Shown here in pieces: positions 44,228 through 56,738 of a stretch of DNA of 64,000 nucleotides (the stretch's first letter is position 1; each line of letters opens with the position of its first letter). A program made the position numbers and the translations under genes. The stretch comes from Uloborus plumipes (lineage: Eukaryota > Arthropoda > Arachnida > Araneae > Uloboridae): the NCBI GenBank assembly GCA_038373865.1, contig JAXGGA010001585.1, forward strand, positions 1-64,000, given 5' to 3'. The notes beneath the pieces are model-generated. The model was given only the letters and a program-made list of their open reading frames with translations. It made no database searches and was not told the DNA's origin.

Positions 44228-47180
44228 TACGTTTCAACGACTTCGATATCTTCTCTGCAACACCATTATTAGATTTTATAACATAGTAAGATTAATTCTT
44301 GTTACTAAACATTTATCGGCATAAGAAAATTTAAATGTTATGCATGTAAGGAATATTGCTTTTAACGCTCTTTCATGTGTAATTGCGCACCCATTCTTTT
44401 TTGTTATTAGGAGCATCAGTAATTGTAAAAGGAACTGGTGTGGAGTTCCCATCAGATTTAAAAAAAATGAAAAACAATAATAATACTCGAGAGGGTGTTA
44501 TCATTCTTTTGTTCTTCAGTACTACAGCCATTGTAATAGATGCGCATAAAATTACTTTCCTTTCATCGTTGTCTTTTACGTACTTTTTTCGATATCGTGA
44601 ATTCAGAACAACATCGATTTAGGAAGGAAAATTTTATGGATTAAAAGAGTAAATTCTTTATCGAACATAAAGATATAAATTATATCAAACGATCACATTA
44701 TTTGCTGCCAAATGATAACTTGCAAGCACACAGATAAACCAAAAACAAACCAAGAGGCTGACTACTTGATGATTAAGAAATGTGATACAATTTCTGAGAA
44801 GTAAAATACTACACCAAACTTACATTATTTGATGACTAACACACTTGCTCTTTAAGAAACAAGTTTAAAAAGTTTGTTAAAAATAGAAAATTGATACTAT
44901 AAACTATAAAGTTTCTGTTTATTATTGTCTTTTTAATTTGAAAGTTTTATGGCACTTTTTGAGCTAATTTGCGTTGTTCCATTTCACAATCTTTTAAGGA
45001 AGATACTTCATGTAATTTTGTGGGTAACTTTCAATACCATCTGCGCGGCAGACTTTTTTCCTGGTAATTGAAAATCGTTCCAGCTTCATATATTTTCTTT
45101 GCTAAAAATGTAACTTTTAAGTTTCAGGATACACAGAGTGCAATGAAGCTATTGATAAAGTTTAACGCTTTAAAGAAAAGAAATGCTAACACTTCTATTC
45201 ACTAAATTGGAAAAATGAGAAGAATTTTTCAACGTAAATTTTAGATGTAAGGCACATTTTAACATGTATATAAAGAGAAATTAGAAACTGAGAAAGTAAA
45301 ACTGGGAGAGAAAAATTATTTTTTTTAATTTGACAGTTTTACGAATACGTTGTACGTCTGTAAACTGGTGTTATGAAAATATTAATATTTAGCATTAATT
45401 TTTTGTGTTTATTTTGCAAAATTCACAGATAAACTCGAAAAAAAAAGGTTAATTAAAATAAATGAAAACAATTCATATATTTGTCAAAACCACAAATTCT
45501 GCTTGTTAATTTGAATGCTGTACAATACCCTTAACCGTTTTATAAGATGATTTGCTTTAGAATCCAATCGCGCCATGAAAGGCAATATTATCAAGTTACG
45601 TTAGACATTTGAAGTTAATTTTTTTAATCAGTTCAATTTCAGCTCTGTATAAAAATAAGTTCTGAAAACTATAGCACTCCCACGCTCATCTTTTGTTAGA
45701 AATTGAAGCCTGATTTTTCTTACAGAAGAATGAAGATTTTGAGAAGAACTAATTAAAATATTTTGTATTATTTAGTAAGTATTTGACTTTCATTTAAAGG
45801 TTAAAGGTTTATGGCAATTTAACCAAGTATTTTTATTCAAGAACTTCAAATGCGTAGAAGTATCAACTGTGTTTTTTAGTCACAAAGTATCGAAACCATT
45901 CTTTTCTACAAGGATTTTCTTTCGATATTAAAAAGGCATTTTTAATAAGCTGCTGAAGCAATTACATTATTTAAATACAAACGCAACTAATATCGAGTTC
46001 TTTGTCGAAATATTTTTAACGCTTTCATGAGCACCCTGAAAATAAAAAGAGGTGGGGATGGAGCGCCAATATTAACGAAGAAAGAAACTTCTGATCTTGA
46101 CCAATAATATTGTTTATACCGTAAGTGTTGTAATATGAAGTACAAAAATGGAACTCCGATTGTTTGCTCCTGTCGTGACAGGTACTAATTCAGATAAGCA
46201 GAAGTTTTGAATTATTGGACTTCCAACTTTCTATAAAACTCTGTCACAAGATGTGTTTCAAATACAGCAAATGTATACATTCAGGGTGTAAAAAAAATCA
46301 ATGATTTTCGTTTTAAATAAAAAAAATCAGATTTTAATTGATTTAAATCTGATTTTTTTTAATTTAAATCGGATTTTTTTTTAAATTAGAAACTTCAGTT
46401 GTTAATTAATTTATATTTATGAACGACTTACCTTTAAGTTTTTAAAAATACAAAAACAACTTTGAAGTAAAGCTTCACCAAAAAACTATGATGTAAAACC
46501 GGATTCAATGCAAATACATATGCAGACATTTTTAGTCAGAATTTCTTACTTAATAAATAAATAATTACTCTTGCAATAACTGTCTAATATTTATGTTCAA
46601 CAGATACCATATGTTAAAATGGAATTGCTACCGAGAATGTCCACTCTAGGTATAAGTGAAGGACTTGGAAAGAAGTCAGACTTGTGAAAAAATGAAAACT
46701 GCTTTTCACCAGTAAGGAACCTAGAAAAAAGTGTTAGGAGCCCATTTGAAAATAATCCTGTCTACTAGCTAGGATAAAAATCAAATGGGGCCGGAAGCTC
46801 AACCCAATCCTCATTTCATTCAGCCCCTCCCCCTTCTTTATTTTATTTTGTAAAGATAGAATCATATTCCATTTCAACCACTCATAAGGACTGCCCCCCC
46901 CTCAAATTGCTAATGCAAGGCATAGAAAATTCATCTTCTGTCCAGTTGTTTTTCTTTCACTGAAAGTATATCAAGCACATCCTATCATGTCCCTCCCCCT
47001 GCAATTAACTCTTTGTAACACTGCCCTGCAGCTGCATGTATTTTTATTTCACATATTAGACAAAACAAATAGCACTCTTTGTGCATACATATTATTTGGA
47101 CTGCAACCTTCCACCATCTGTGGAGGGGGGATGAGTAGGATTACTTTTCAATTTATTAGATATAAATCAAAGCTATAAAA
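44228..47180. other. intergenic, no gene recognised
   Basis: AT-rich sequence. At 46285-46400 there is a self-complementary tract built on AAATCAGATTTAAATT-like words after CAGGGTGTAAAAA, probably a dispersed repeat. C-rich patches lie near 46830 and 46900. The ORFs at 44383-44622 and 46987-47178 show nothing recognisable. Confidence 0.5.
46285..46400. repeat. self-complementary AAATCAGATTT tract
   Basis: Repeated AATCAGATTT, AAATCTGATT and AAATCGGATT words in both orientations. Its source is unknown. Confidence 0.6.
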
Positions 47181-47675
47181 GACTAGCTGTCGTGGCCGTC
47201 ACGAAACTTTCTTCTATATCTATCTTATGAATTCCGGTTACAAAATAAAATACGTACTCGCCCGAGTAATTGGAGACAGCTACAATTTCCCAATTATCGT
47301 AATAACCCTGCAAATGCAGAATCAATGAGCGAAATTGGAAATCATTGCAAAAGCCTTGTTTAGATTAATTGCAAACATTTTATTTGTTAGTAAAAAGAAA
47401 TTGGCAACAGTTAAAAATTTCAAATCATTGAAAGTTTTCAGCTGTTTTGATAATTAAATAGCGTGAAAGCGATTTTTTAATGAATTAATTTTTCGCATTG
47501 TTGACTAAGCGCAAAAATCACCCCACCCTCCCTCTGGGGCGATTGGCGCCAAAATTTAATCGATGCTTGCTTCCATATTGGGTTAGTGTTATTCCAAATT
47601 TCATTCAAATCGCAGCAATATTTCCCGAGATACAGTAGGTGCAATGACAAAATAAGCACTTTTGATTGCTCCACC

Positions 47676-47972
47676 CCCCTTTGAGATATTGACACACAAA
47701 TTGAATCAGCACCTGTACTCAATAGGGTCTACCTATGGACCAATTTTCGTTTGATTCCGCCGGTTACTTCCTGAGATATAGCAATCACCCCCGCGCAGAA
47801 CACGTGCGATTGCTCCACCCCCTTCGAGATATTGACAAACAAATTGAATCAGCACCTGTACTCAGTAGGGTCTACCTATGGACCAATTTTCGTTTGATTC
47901 CGCCGGTTACTTCCTGAGATATAGCAATCACCCCCGCGCAGAACACGTGCGATTGCTCCACCCCCCTTGGAG
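47676..47972 (+). repeat. 143-base tandem duplication
   Basis: TTGAATCAGCACCTGTACTC at 47701 recurs at 47844. The block with CGTTTGATTCCGCCGGTTAC and CGCAGAACACGTGCGATTGC is nearly identical in both units, so the duplication is recent or homogenised. Confidence 0.9.
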
Positions 47973-48234
47973 GAATTCGCTAAAAAAAGTCAGGTGCACC
48001 AGTTCACATGGTGGTACATATGTGCAAAAATTTTTGTTCGATTTCATTCAGTAGTTTTTGCTCTAGCGCGGCCACAAAAACTGGTCACACACATACAGAC
48101 TCACACACACACACACACAGACAGACAGACATTTTCCAAAAATGGTCGAAATGGACTCAGCGCACCTCAAAACGTGCAAATCCGTCAAAATTCGACATTC
48201 GAAAATTTTCACGAAACCAATACTTTCTTCTATA

Positions 48235-48885
48235 CAGGGTGTCCACTCCAATCGTGGACCAATAGCTAATTTCTAAACCGTTAGAGATAAGCATATAGTT
48301 TATTTAGGAAAAAATCTCCAAATTACGAAAGGAATTTTGGGTCCATTCAATGTTTTTCAAAAAATCAAATTTTGAAAGAGTTACGAAATTTAAATTTTTA
48401 TACAGCCCCCGAGTCCTATCAATCATATTTAGCAAAACATTCTTGACACTGTAACGTTTAAAACTAAAAAAAAATCACTCTTCTACCACAAAAATTGACC
48501 GAGTTATGACGTTTTGAAAAATCAAGATTTTGCATTGTTTTATGACGTCATCGAGAGATCACTTAAGGGACCGTTTGCGAAATCCTTCAAAATCTTGATT
48601 TTTCAAAACGTCATAACTCGGTCAATTTTTGTGGTAGAAGAGTGATTTTTTTTTAGTTTTAAACGTTACAGTGTCAAGAATGTTTTGCTAAATATGATTG
48701 ATAGGACTCGGGGGCTGTATAAAAATTTAAATTTCGCAACTCTTTCAAAATTTGATTTTTTGAAAAACATTGAATGGACCCAAAATTCCTTTCGTAATTT
48801 GGAGATTTTTTCCTAAATAAACTATATGCTTATCTCTAACGGTTTAGAAATTAGCTATTGGTCCACGATTGGAGTGGACACCCTG
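48235..48885. mobile_element. foldback MITE with 298-bp near-perfect arms
   Basis: TA at 48233-48234 and 48886-48887 flank CAGGGTGTCCACTCC and its inverse. The arms 48235-48532 and 48588-48885 are inverted copies; by eye I find one mismatch (near 48387, GTTACGAA versus GTTGCGAA). The loop is 55 bases. The TA target and CAGGG end suit the Tc1/mariner superfamily. No coding. A transcript would form a long hairpin. Confidence 0.9.
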
Positions 48886-48910
48886 TATATTAGATATAGA
48901 AGAAAGTAAA

Positions 48911-50980
48911 AATGGCAAAAATAATAAAATTTGGATTGTCCAAGAGAATTTTATAAGGATTAAAATAACAAGTGGGTGGAGTGGTCGGAAATTTTTTTGA
49001 CGTTGAAAAATTTTGCTCCTTGTAAATCCAAAAATTTTGAAATTTTGCTCTTTAATTATGTTGTTTTGATCATTTTTTGCGTGCATGTGTTGAGTCAATT
49101 TTTTCAGGATTTTAACTATCTCTTTTTCTAGGCCTGTCGCTTGGGGGTCGCAGGAGGCAATTTCCCCTCCCCCCTTCCGAATAGAGAAATTAAAGCATAT
49201 AGATAGCGGGGGAGCACGTTATTGTTGTTCTTCGACAGAATACGCATTGAATACATACCCTTTGTCCACTCCCCCCCCCCCCCACTCCGCTGAAAATTTT
49301 ACCTTACATGCCTGTTCTCTCCCCACCACTCTCGCAAAGATTTCTCACATGCTCCGTTAATATTTTCGTCCACAGATGGCAGCAGCTGACTGCCAACGGT
49401 TAATTTACCTCTTCCACCTGCTCCTTATTGATCCATTAACCCAACTCGAGATCATCCTCGTCCAGGATGTTTAAAAGGAATGCGCCTTAAGAGATATGAG
49501 CAAACAGGGTAAATTTAATGGGTTTAGCTTAATGGATGCTTGCGAAGCATTATGTTCCCTGTTCAGCGGGTAGAAATTCACAAACAATTTCTCGCAGGCC
49601 TGAAATTAATCTGCGGCAAATAAGGATACGAAACAAGGTACCTCACCCTTTCCGGAATAAGAGGTATTTGATGAAAATAATTAGCGGCTTTTGCGTCTTA
49701 GGCTGGGATTAAAAGCACCGACTTTCAGAAGTTTTCTGCTGGCTAGGTTAGGTAACAGGGAATGATGATCTAGTCTTTGGCAGAAGCATTTGTTACCTCT
49801 TTCTTTTCATGGGGCTCCTTAATGCGTTAAGGGCTTAATTCGAGGTTTTTGATATCGAACGAGACTTATCTAAAAGCTAACTATAAATTAGGTTAAAAAA
49901 GGAAGCTAATTAAAAGCGAGCTTTATTGACAATTTCTTAGGAGTTTAAAGAAGATTACAAGTAAATATTTCATTCATCTTCGAAAAAGTTTAAGGGCATT
50001 CATTAACTCTTATCTTTTTAGATCTAAACGAGCTAGTTAGTTAGTTGTCTTTAACGTTTCAGTGATAATTTTTAAATGTGGTTAAAAGCGGAGGGAGAGC
50101 GTCTTTATGAGACTAATGGTAATAAGACTGCACGTTGTTGGAGAAATGAAAAAAGGTCTTGAGAAAAAATAATAAAAAGTCTAACCATTAATAAGGTGCT
50201 GCGGTTGCCAAATTTTGTTTGCATTAACCAAATTAACTTTTAAACATTGTAAAAGTATTTGTTAAAAAGTCAGAATATATTTTATCAATGAACAATACTT
50301 TGTCTCGTTTCGTTCTTAATCAGTGGTTTCTAACGTTTTTGAGCCCATTTCCTCCTTTTAGAGGTTGATTGACACTTATCGCCCGCTCTCCTTCTTTCTT
50401 CTTTAAAAAGAAATTTATGGGGGGGTTCAAGTTGGCTCTGGTGATCATCGATAATATTGATATTTATGTAATAACGCAATTTAAGCCAATCATTCTGAAA
50501 CTTAAAAATAAATAAATTGAAGCAACTTTTTCAGGTTTTATTCCCTCTTGCTTTTCCAGACCGAACTGATAGGTATCTGAAGAGAAAGTTTTAACTAAGA
50601 TCGTTGAAGTACTTTTTAAAAGCAGAAGCACATATTTTAAGAAATTATTTCTTTTTTTTAAATTAGAATCGAATGGAGATAAAAACACTGAGCTTAGAAT
50701 TAAAAAAATAAACAAATGACAATTCATAAACTTCGAGATGAATGGTAAAATACTTATTTAAGTTTTAACTGATGAGGTGTGAGGAAGAAGCTCCTGAACT
50801 TTGATTTCTTTTTTAAATCTGTTATTTCTTGCCTGAAAGCACGAAACTCGTTTGGCATGCGTTTTTAAATTCAATATTCGCTGGCTTTTAGTCATTATGT
50901 TTCTTAAATACTCATTACCCCCTGTAATCCCTCAGGAATTTTTTACGCCTTGAGAAACCCAATCTCCCAAAAATTTCGAG
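48911..50980. other. intergenic, no gene recognised
   Basis: A C-run lies at about 49268-49283. From about 49370 to 50100 the base composition is more even than usual here and no repeat is recognisable, so it could be single-copy sequence, but I see no exon signals that hold together. Confidence 0.45.
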
Positions 50981-50982
50981 AC

Positions 50983-51249
50983 GATGGCAGTTACCGTGCT
51001 AAGCACAAAAGTCGTATCTGCATTTTTTAACAAAATTAAGTTAAGGCTACCAGGTGGTTTTTTGTGACGTATTTTTCCTATATACAATGCTTTATGGTCA
51101 TTTGAGAACGGAAAATATATATTTTTTTAAATTCTGAAAAAGTACCTCTTGAATCAAATACATGGAAGCGTAAAAGTTTAAACAGCAATATTTCAGTTTG
51201 AGATCGTCTGCTGATACCGCTTTTGTGCTTAGTACGGCAGACTAGGTAA
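50983..51249. mobile_element. MITE with CTAAGCACAAAAG inverted ends
   Basis: Left ACCGTGCTAAGCACAAAAG and right CTTTTGTGCTTAGTACGG are inverted, followed by GTATC / GATAC. About 267 bp. Boundaries are approximate and no clear duplication is seen. Confidence 0.6.
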
Positions 51250-52041
51250 TAAGCTTACTTCAGAATCAAAACGCCTATAACATCTAACTTCGTGCTTCAG
51301 TCATTGTTTTGAGAAAGAAGAAGGGGTAGCGGTTTAGTGGTTATTGGGACATTTTGTCTTACGTTCATCCATCTTCCTAATGAGGATTTTCTTTATTTTC
51401 TTCTACCTAGTACTAAATTCCGAGAATGGGAGAAAAACCTCAAGAAAATCTCCAGGAAAGAATTTTTCCCCCAAGATGCTTTGTATCTACACGAAAAACT
51501 ACTGTATATGAAACATTAGTGTCAAGACATTGTATCCATAGCACCTTGGCCTGGGAAACGTTGAAAGTTTTTTTATGTATCGACACATTAGTAGAAATTC
51601 GTTTGAGATAGCATGTAGAGTAGTATCTCTATAGAAAGTTTTTAAAGTAATTGTTTATGATTTTTCACTCAATATTGAGTACTGTGTAAGCTTCAAGTAA
51701 GTTCCTTTCCCGCAATAGGTGATCGTGCAAGTATAATTATTAACCAACTTTAAGCAAAGTAGCAGTTCTATAATACACTAAAAATATGTTGGTTAATGCT
51801 TTAACTAAGAGATGATTGCAAGAGAGAAACTAATAAGTTTAATCGATATGAAAAACCACGTGAGGTAAATAAAAATGTACAAAATTCGAGTTTTGTGAAA
51901 CATATTAGGGGGAAAGGAAAAGAAAAACGAAAAAGTGACAGATGAAAATTTAAATGTGCTTGCTCTATTTACAGAAAAATACGATAGTTTGAGCAAAAAT
52001 GGGACATTAAACTTAAAAAAATCCTGAAATTAATAAAAGTA
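51250..52041. other. intergenic, nothing recognised
   Basis: AT-rich. Overlapping ORFs at 51337-51611 have no recognisable similarity. Confidence 0.5.
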
Positions 52042-53920
52042 AACAAGAAGTTCTGTCAAGAACTAAACGAGCCTACTTTCCCGTACATCGACATCGGCAT
52101 TCTAGCATCTGATCATTATTCTCTTGATCATCTGAGACTAAACATTATGTCAAACATACCTTTTTAGCACTTAAAGCTGATTTCTAAAAGCAAAATATAC
52201 CCCTCTCATCAGATGAAATAGAGACATAAAAAGTAAATAAATGAATAAATGAAGTTTTGTCACACCTTTTAAAGAATGTAACTGTTACAGTTCTTCCGTA
52301 GAAAAATTCCTCAATCGTTTTCAAAAAAAAAAAAAAAAATAAAAGTACAAAGTACATCAAAACACATTTTATCAAAGAAAGGAAAAAAAACTCGTCCGTC
52401 GATAAAATGTCTCGATTTTCACTTTTAAACCGTTGCCAGATGTTAAATATAAAAAAAGAATAAAATGCTCTCGTGAATGAAACACTTTTGTTACAAAAAA
52501 AATCGTCTGCCAAAAAAAAAAAAAAGTAATAAATAAAATAACACAAATGAATAAATAAACAAAAAATCGTCTGCACAGTCAGTCATTTTTTTCTGAGCCT
52601 GCATTTCCGCCATGTTTGTGGAGTCGGAGTCGGAATCAGAGTCCTCACAGAAGATTATTCAGAAAAGTACTTTACAAACATTATTTATCAAAACCATTTT
52701 TTTACAAAGTTAGTTTGAAGGAAATCCGACTTTAAGTTCCAGGATCAACATTCAACTTAAATTCCCCGTAGGCGCTAATGTTAAATTTTTTTCTGAACGG
52801 TTCAATATTGAACGAAAAATGGTTCAAACCAAAAAGCGAAATAAGGGAATGAACCTCTCCGAGATCTTTCAAACAAAAAAAAGTTTATTCCATTCGGATG
52901 GTTCACTCAGAAGTTATTAGGTGGGGAAAGGTTGCTTGAACGGTTCAATGTTGAACGAAAAAATGTTCAAATTGAAAATTTAAATACTCTAATGAAGTAT
53001 CCTTGCTGAGATCCTTCGAACAAAAAAAAAGTTTATTTAAATCGGACTGTTCACTCAAAAATTATTAGGGGTGACAGCTTGCTTGAGCGGTTCAATGTTG
53101 AACGAAAAATTGTTCAAATCGGAAATGTAAATACGGGAATGAAGTATCCTTGATAAGATCTTTCGAACAAAAAAAAGTTTGTTGAAATCGGACTGTTCAC
53201 TCAAAAGTTATCATCGCGGGACAGGTTGTTTGAACGGTTCAAAGTTTAACCAAAAATTGTTCAAATCGAAAAATCAAATATGGGAATGAGTTGTACTCGC
53301 CGAAATCTTTCCATCAAAAAAAAGTTTGTTCAAATCGGAATGTTCATTCAAAAGTTATTAGGGGGGAAAGGTTGCTTGAACGGTTCAATGTTGAACGAAA
53401 AATTGTTCAAATCGAAAATGTAGATACAGGAATGAAGTATCCTTGAAAAGATCTTTCGAACAAAAAAAAGTTTGTTCAAATCGGACTGTTAACTAAAAAG
53501 TTAGCATCGCGGGACAGGTTGTTTGAACGGCTCAAAGTTGAACCAAAAATTGTTCAAATCGAAAAAGCAAGTATGGGAATGAGCTGTACTCGCCGAGATC
53601 TTTCCAACAAAAAAAAGTTTGTCCAAATCGGAATATTCATTCAAAAGTTATTAGGGGGGGGACAGACAGACAGACCGACCGACAGACCGACAGACCGACC
53701 GACACACAAATTCCCCATCTCAATACCCTACTTTCAAATTTTTAATTTTTCGATATTCATTTTACCTTTTTATTTTTTTAACTTGGCGATATTTTTTGGA
53801 CTTGGCGATATTTTTTTTAACTTGGCGATATTTTTTGGACTTGGCGATAGTTTTTAGATGCATTAAGCCAATTTTAATACTTTTTTCGTCTTTCTTTTAT
53901 TTTTAACGGGAAAGTAGGCT
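52042..53920 (-). mobile_element. DINE/Helentron-like element, copy 2
   Basis: Opposite orientation to the copy at 20223-21340. The hairpin AGTTCTGTCAAGAACT is at 52049-52064, AGCCTACTTTCCCGT at 52070-52084 and its inverse ends at 53920. Inside are about six units of a ~146-base repeat (GGTTCAATGTTGAACGAAAA motif near 52798, 52940, 53089, 53234, 53380, 53527), versus two in copy 1. A GACA/GACC microsatellite (about 53660-53704) and CTTGGCGATATTTTTT repeats (about 53781-53850) follow. The extra units explain its 1.88-kb length. Confidence 0.65.
52790..53650 (-). repeat. ~146-base tandem array, about six units
   Basis: Each unit has GGTTCAAxGTTGAACGAAAA, ATTGTTCAAATCGAAAA, GATCTTTCGAACAAAAAA and a TTCACTCAAAAGTTATTA-like block. 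Units differ by scattered substitutions. Each contains the palindromic words TTCAACATTGAA or similar. Confidence 0.85.
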
Positions 53921-54998
53921 AAAAAGCGAGATGTGTTAATTCTGCCAAACTATTTATGGAAATAATTATGTATCAATTATATTGTGGTGCATTAATATTT
54001 TCTAGGTGAACAAGTTTTTTTTTTCGTTTTGTTGAATTCTTGTTACTTGAAAAGTTCTGTACTCTCTTTTAATGTCAACAGTAAGTGACAGACATATGAG
54101 CATATTTTGACTTAAAATTGTAACTTTCAAAATGGAACACGGCACATGAAATAAAATCTTAAACGTACACTACACAACATTAAACGAGCATTAAAAGTTT
54201 AAAAAAATAGTTTCAAGTTTTTAGAGAAATTTTTGTATACAAATCTCAGTTTAAAGAACCTAGAGTGAAATAGTTACTACACTGTAAAAAATGAATGTTG
54301 TTTTTACAGTATAATACATCTAATTTTATTGTAATAAGGAAGGAAGAGGGAGGAGGAAGAGGTTAACTTCTTTAAAGTTGGATTTCGAAAGCACCATCTC
54401 TGCAATTTACTGGAGTGAAAAATTTGACCATTTATACGGCACTCGATTACTGAGAATAAGAAAGCAATGTTTTCTGCAGGATAAATAGATTAGAGTTGCG
54501 GAAAGTGATTTGGGGGGTAATATAAAAAAAACCCCATGGCAATAATGATCATTTTGTTTCTCGGTAATTGATGATTTCTAAATCGGTTTTGTGAAACGAT
54601 TTAGGAAAAGGAAAAGGGCACTATTTTTCAAAGTTCTGTTGTTGTTGTCAACGGTGAAAGTAAAGAAGAATGTTCCTTGTTGTCGCATATTTTTGCATAA
54701 GGACGCTATGATCCTAGAAAATCACACTACTGAGTAATCAGTATTTGGTGCTTGGGAATTCACTACTGTAAGTGAAAATTGCTTGCTATGCTAAATTTGG
54801 GCAACAAAAATTTCAAATGAAAATTTTTCTCTCTTTGGTTTTGTAACACAGCCAATTCGAGCAATTTGAGATTCGCAACGATTTGTATTTGTGACGATTA
54901 GATTTTGCTATTATTTCTGCATTCATTTATAGCACTGCCAGGAATTAACACTTAAAACGTTTGTTTTAAGACTTACAACACTGTTGAGTATTACAATT
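53921..54998. other. intergenic, nothing recognised
   Basis: AT-rich, including a GA-rich patch at 54340-54362. No coherent ORF or repeat noted. Confidence 0.5.
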
Positions 54999-55243
54999 GA
55001 AGGGGCAAGCGGATAACGGTGATAAGTGACATTTTTTTAAATTTCCAGAAAAAGCTTTCAAAGAAAAAGTTGTATTATTTTTTAAATGGATTTTTCTCAA
55101 CGGGTAAAACGGGGTCATATTCTTAGTTTCCAACCATTTCTGTGACTAGTAGACGTATCTTAGTTTTCTAAAAAAACCTTAAGATTTTCGCATTTTTTGT
55201 ACATATCAGTTGTCACATATCACCTTCATCCACTTGCCCCTTC
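54999..55243. mobile_element. 245-bp MITE with GAAGGGGCAAG ends
   Basis: Ends GAAGGGGCAAG(C/T)GGAT and their inverse, continuing into GGTGATA-GTGACA for about 35 bases. AATT flanks both sides (54995-54998, 55244-55247). Non-coding; superfamily unclear. Confidence 0.7.
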
Positions 55244-56365
55244 AATTAAAATTTTAAAGTTCAAAGCGCTTGTCTAAATGGCAACTCTTAATTGAGAGTC
55301 CAGAATTCCTTAGGTTGTAAGCCTAAGTCCTTTAGGTATATTTTAAAATTATGAGCATAAGACAAACGTGTCCGGTTAAAAACAGACAAATTGGAGCAAA
55401 ACTTCTTGGAAGGACCATAACAGCCGATCCAATACTCCAAAGACGTTCCCAAGCTTTTTCTTTAACTAATGTTGAAATATCCAGTTTGTATTTATTCGTA
55501 AATTCTAACTTGATGAGAATATTAGCGGAGTGAAAAATCAACAAATTATAGGTTCTCTGTAATACGGCAGTGCCTTTCATTGAGAGGTAATCGGTTCTTT
55601 ACTTACCTTCAACTCTACTGTCTGATTTTCTTAGGTAAAACCTTCCGCGTATTTACGCATGCGTCAATGATAAGAAGCATTTTTAGCCGTATCAAATAAC
55701 GTAGAACGATACTAATTTCAAATACATAGTTTAGTTGAATGTGTCAAAAGGATAGCAAATGTAAGTTTTAAATTAAAAACTTCGGAAAGTTCCCCACTCA
55801 CAAGCCATCACCCTTTTCTTGTCCCCAAGAATGGTTCCCGAGTTCTAGGCGTTGCTTTCACGGACAGACAGTGCAATGGGAGGAAACCCACTATAGCAGC
55901 ATAATATTTTATTGTGACTTTAGGAGATACTTACAATCAAAAACACGTTCAGAATCAGAATCTTAATTTCTGTGAAAAATAGCAAATCCGATTTGCATCA
56001 TTTTGGTAAATTTCAGGCGAAAGAAAGACAATTGGTATCATACTGAATATAGATGCAGATTAAATAAAATCAATTAACAATCGTTCGCTTAACGAGACGC
56101 TGGTGAATCAGAATCAGTTGATACTATCTTGATGTTCTGTGGTTGAACGTTGTATGCGGTGCATACTTACGATCAGAGACGCCTAGATGGAAGGTCACGA
56201 GAGGTCACTGTGACCTCTCAAAATTTTTTCTTATTCTGCAACATTTCCCGATCACACGGCAAGTCGAGACAATATGGCAACAATGAAATTCTTTTGGCTT
56301 TTTGAAAATTTTTAAAAGAATTTTCATTAGATGTCCCAAAACTTGTAGTTCTGGTACTTGAATGA
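55244..56365. other. intergenic with one unexplained ORF pair
   Basis: A minus-strand ORF of 82 residues (55580-55332: LEFTNKYKLDISTLVKEKAW, then a hydrophobic stretch) has more normal composition than others here, but I recognise nothing. A cluster of nuclear-receptor half-sites lies at 56192-56216. Otherwise featureless. Confidence 0.4.
56192..56216. promoter_or_regulatory. AGGTCA half-site cluster (DR4 plus IR3)
   Basis: AGGTCA at 56192-56197 and 56202-56207 (direct, spacing 4), then TGACCT at 56211-56216 (inverted, spacing 3). AGGTCA-CTG-TGACCT is a perfect palindromic nuclear-receptor site by pattern. No gene is seen nearby, so function is doubtful and chance or repeat origin is possible. 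Confidence 0.3.
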
Positions 56366-56738
56366 ATGAATGAAGGGTGCGGGGGTGCCATTAAAAGAGC
56401 GCAAGCACTGCGACCACAGGTCTATTGTACTGTCCCCGTTGGAGTCGTTAATAGAGCCCGATAGCTGAACCGAACTTTAGCAGATGTCTAACAGGTAAGC
56501 TTGACAATTCATAGGAATAGAAATAATTTTACCCCAGATGTTCAAATCTGTAAGCAGAATAAAAATCGCAATCATACAGTACGTGTTTCGAGTTTTCTTC
56601 TGCCTCCAGGTAGCCTCTACAAGCTGGGTCATCAGCACCCAGCAAGTTGAGGTGCCTATTAAGAGAACAGCGTCCAGTAAGAAGTCCAATGGACGTTTTG
56701 ATCTCCTTCCTACTAAAACTTAGTTCTGGTGGTCCCCT
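56366..56738 (-). mobile_element. LINE 3' end, second copy
   Basis: Same family as the LINE at 10758-12489. It shares GCGCAAGCACTGCGACCACA and GGTCTATTGTACT, and the protein end ([52 protein letters not shown]) with a stop inside. The TTCATTCATTCATTCA tail is at 56366. Truncated to the last ~120 residues. Confidence 0.85.

Larger units (their letters stand above)
47183..48910. repeat. composite repeat with internal duplication and foldback insert
   Basis: ACTTTCTTCTATA occurs at the left (about 47209), again at about 48222, and inverted at about 48896. The ends carry GCTGTCGTGGCCGTCACG at left. The interior has a 143-base tandem duplication and a CA/GACA microsatellite (about 48090-48131). 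The inverse of the left end reads ACAGCTAGT, so a minus-strand Helitron is possible but not shown. Confidence 0.45.

Noticed and set aside
52184..52576. 130-residue minus-strand ORF in DINE-like copy 2
   Set aside because: Low-complexity, Phe-rich translation of T-runs in a non-coding element.
55332..55580. 82-residue minus-strand ORF as a host exon
   Set aside because: No recognisable family and no supporting neighbouring exons; left as unexplained.
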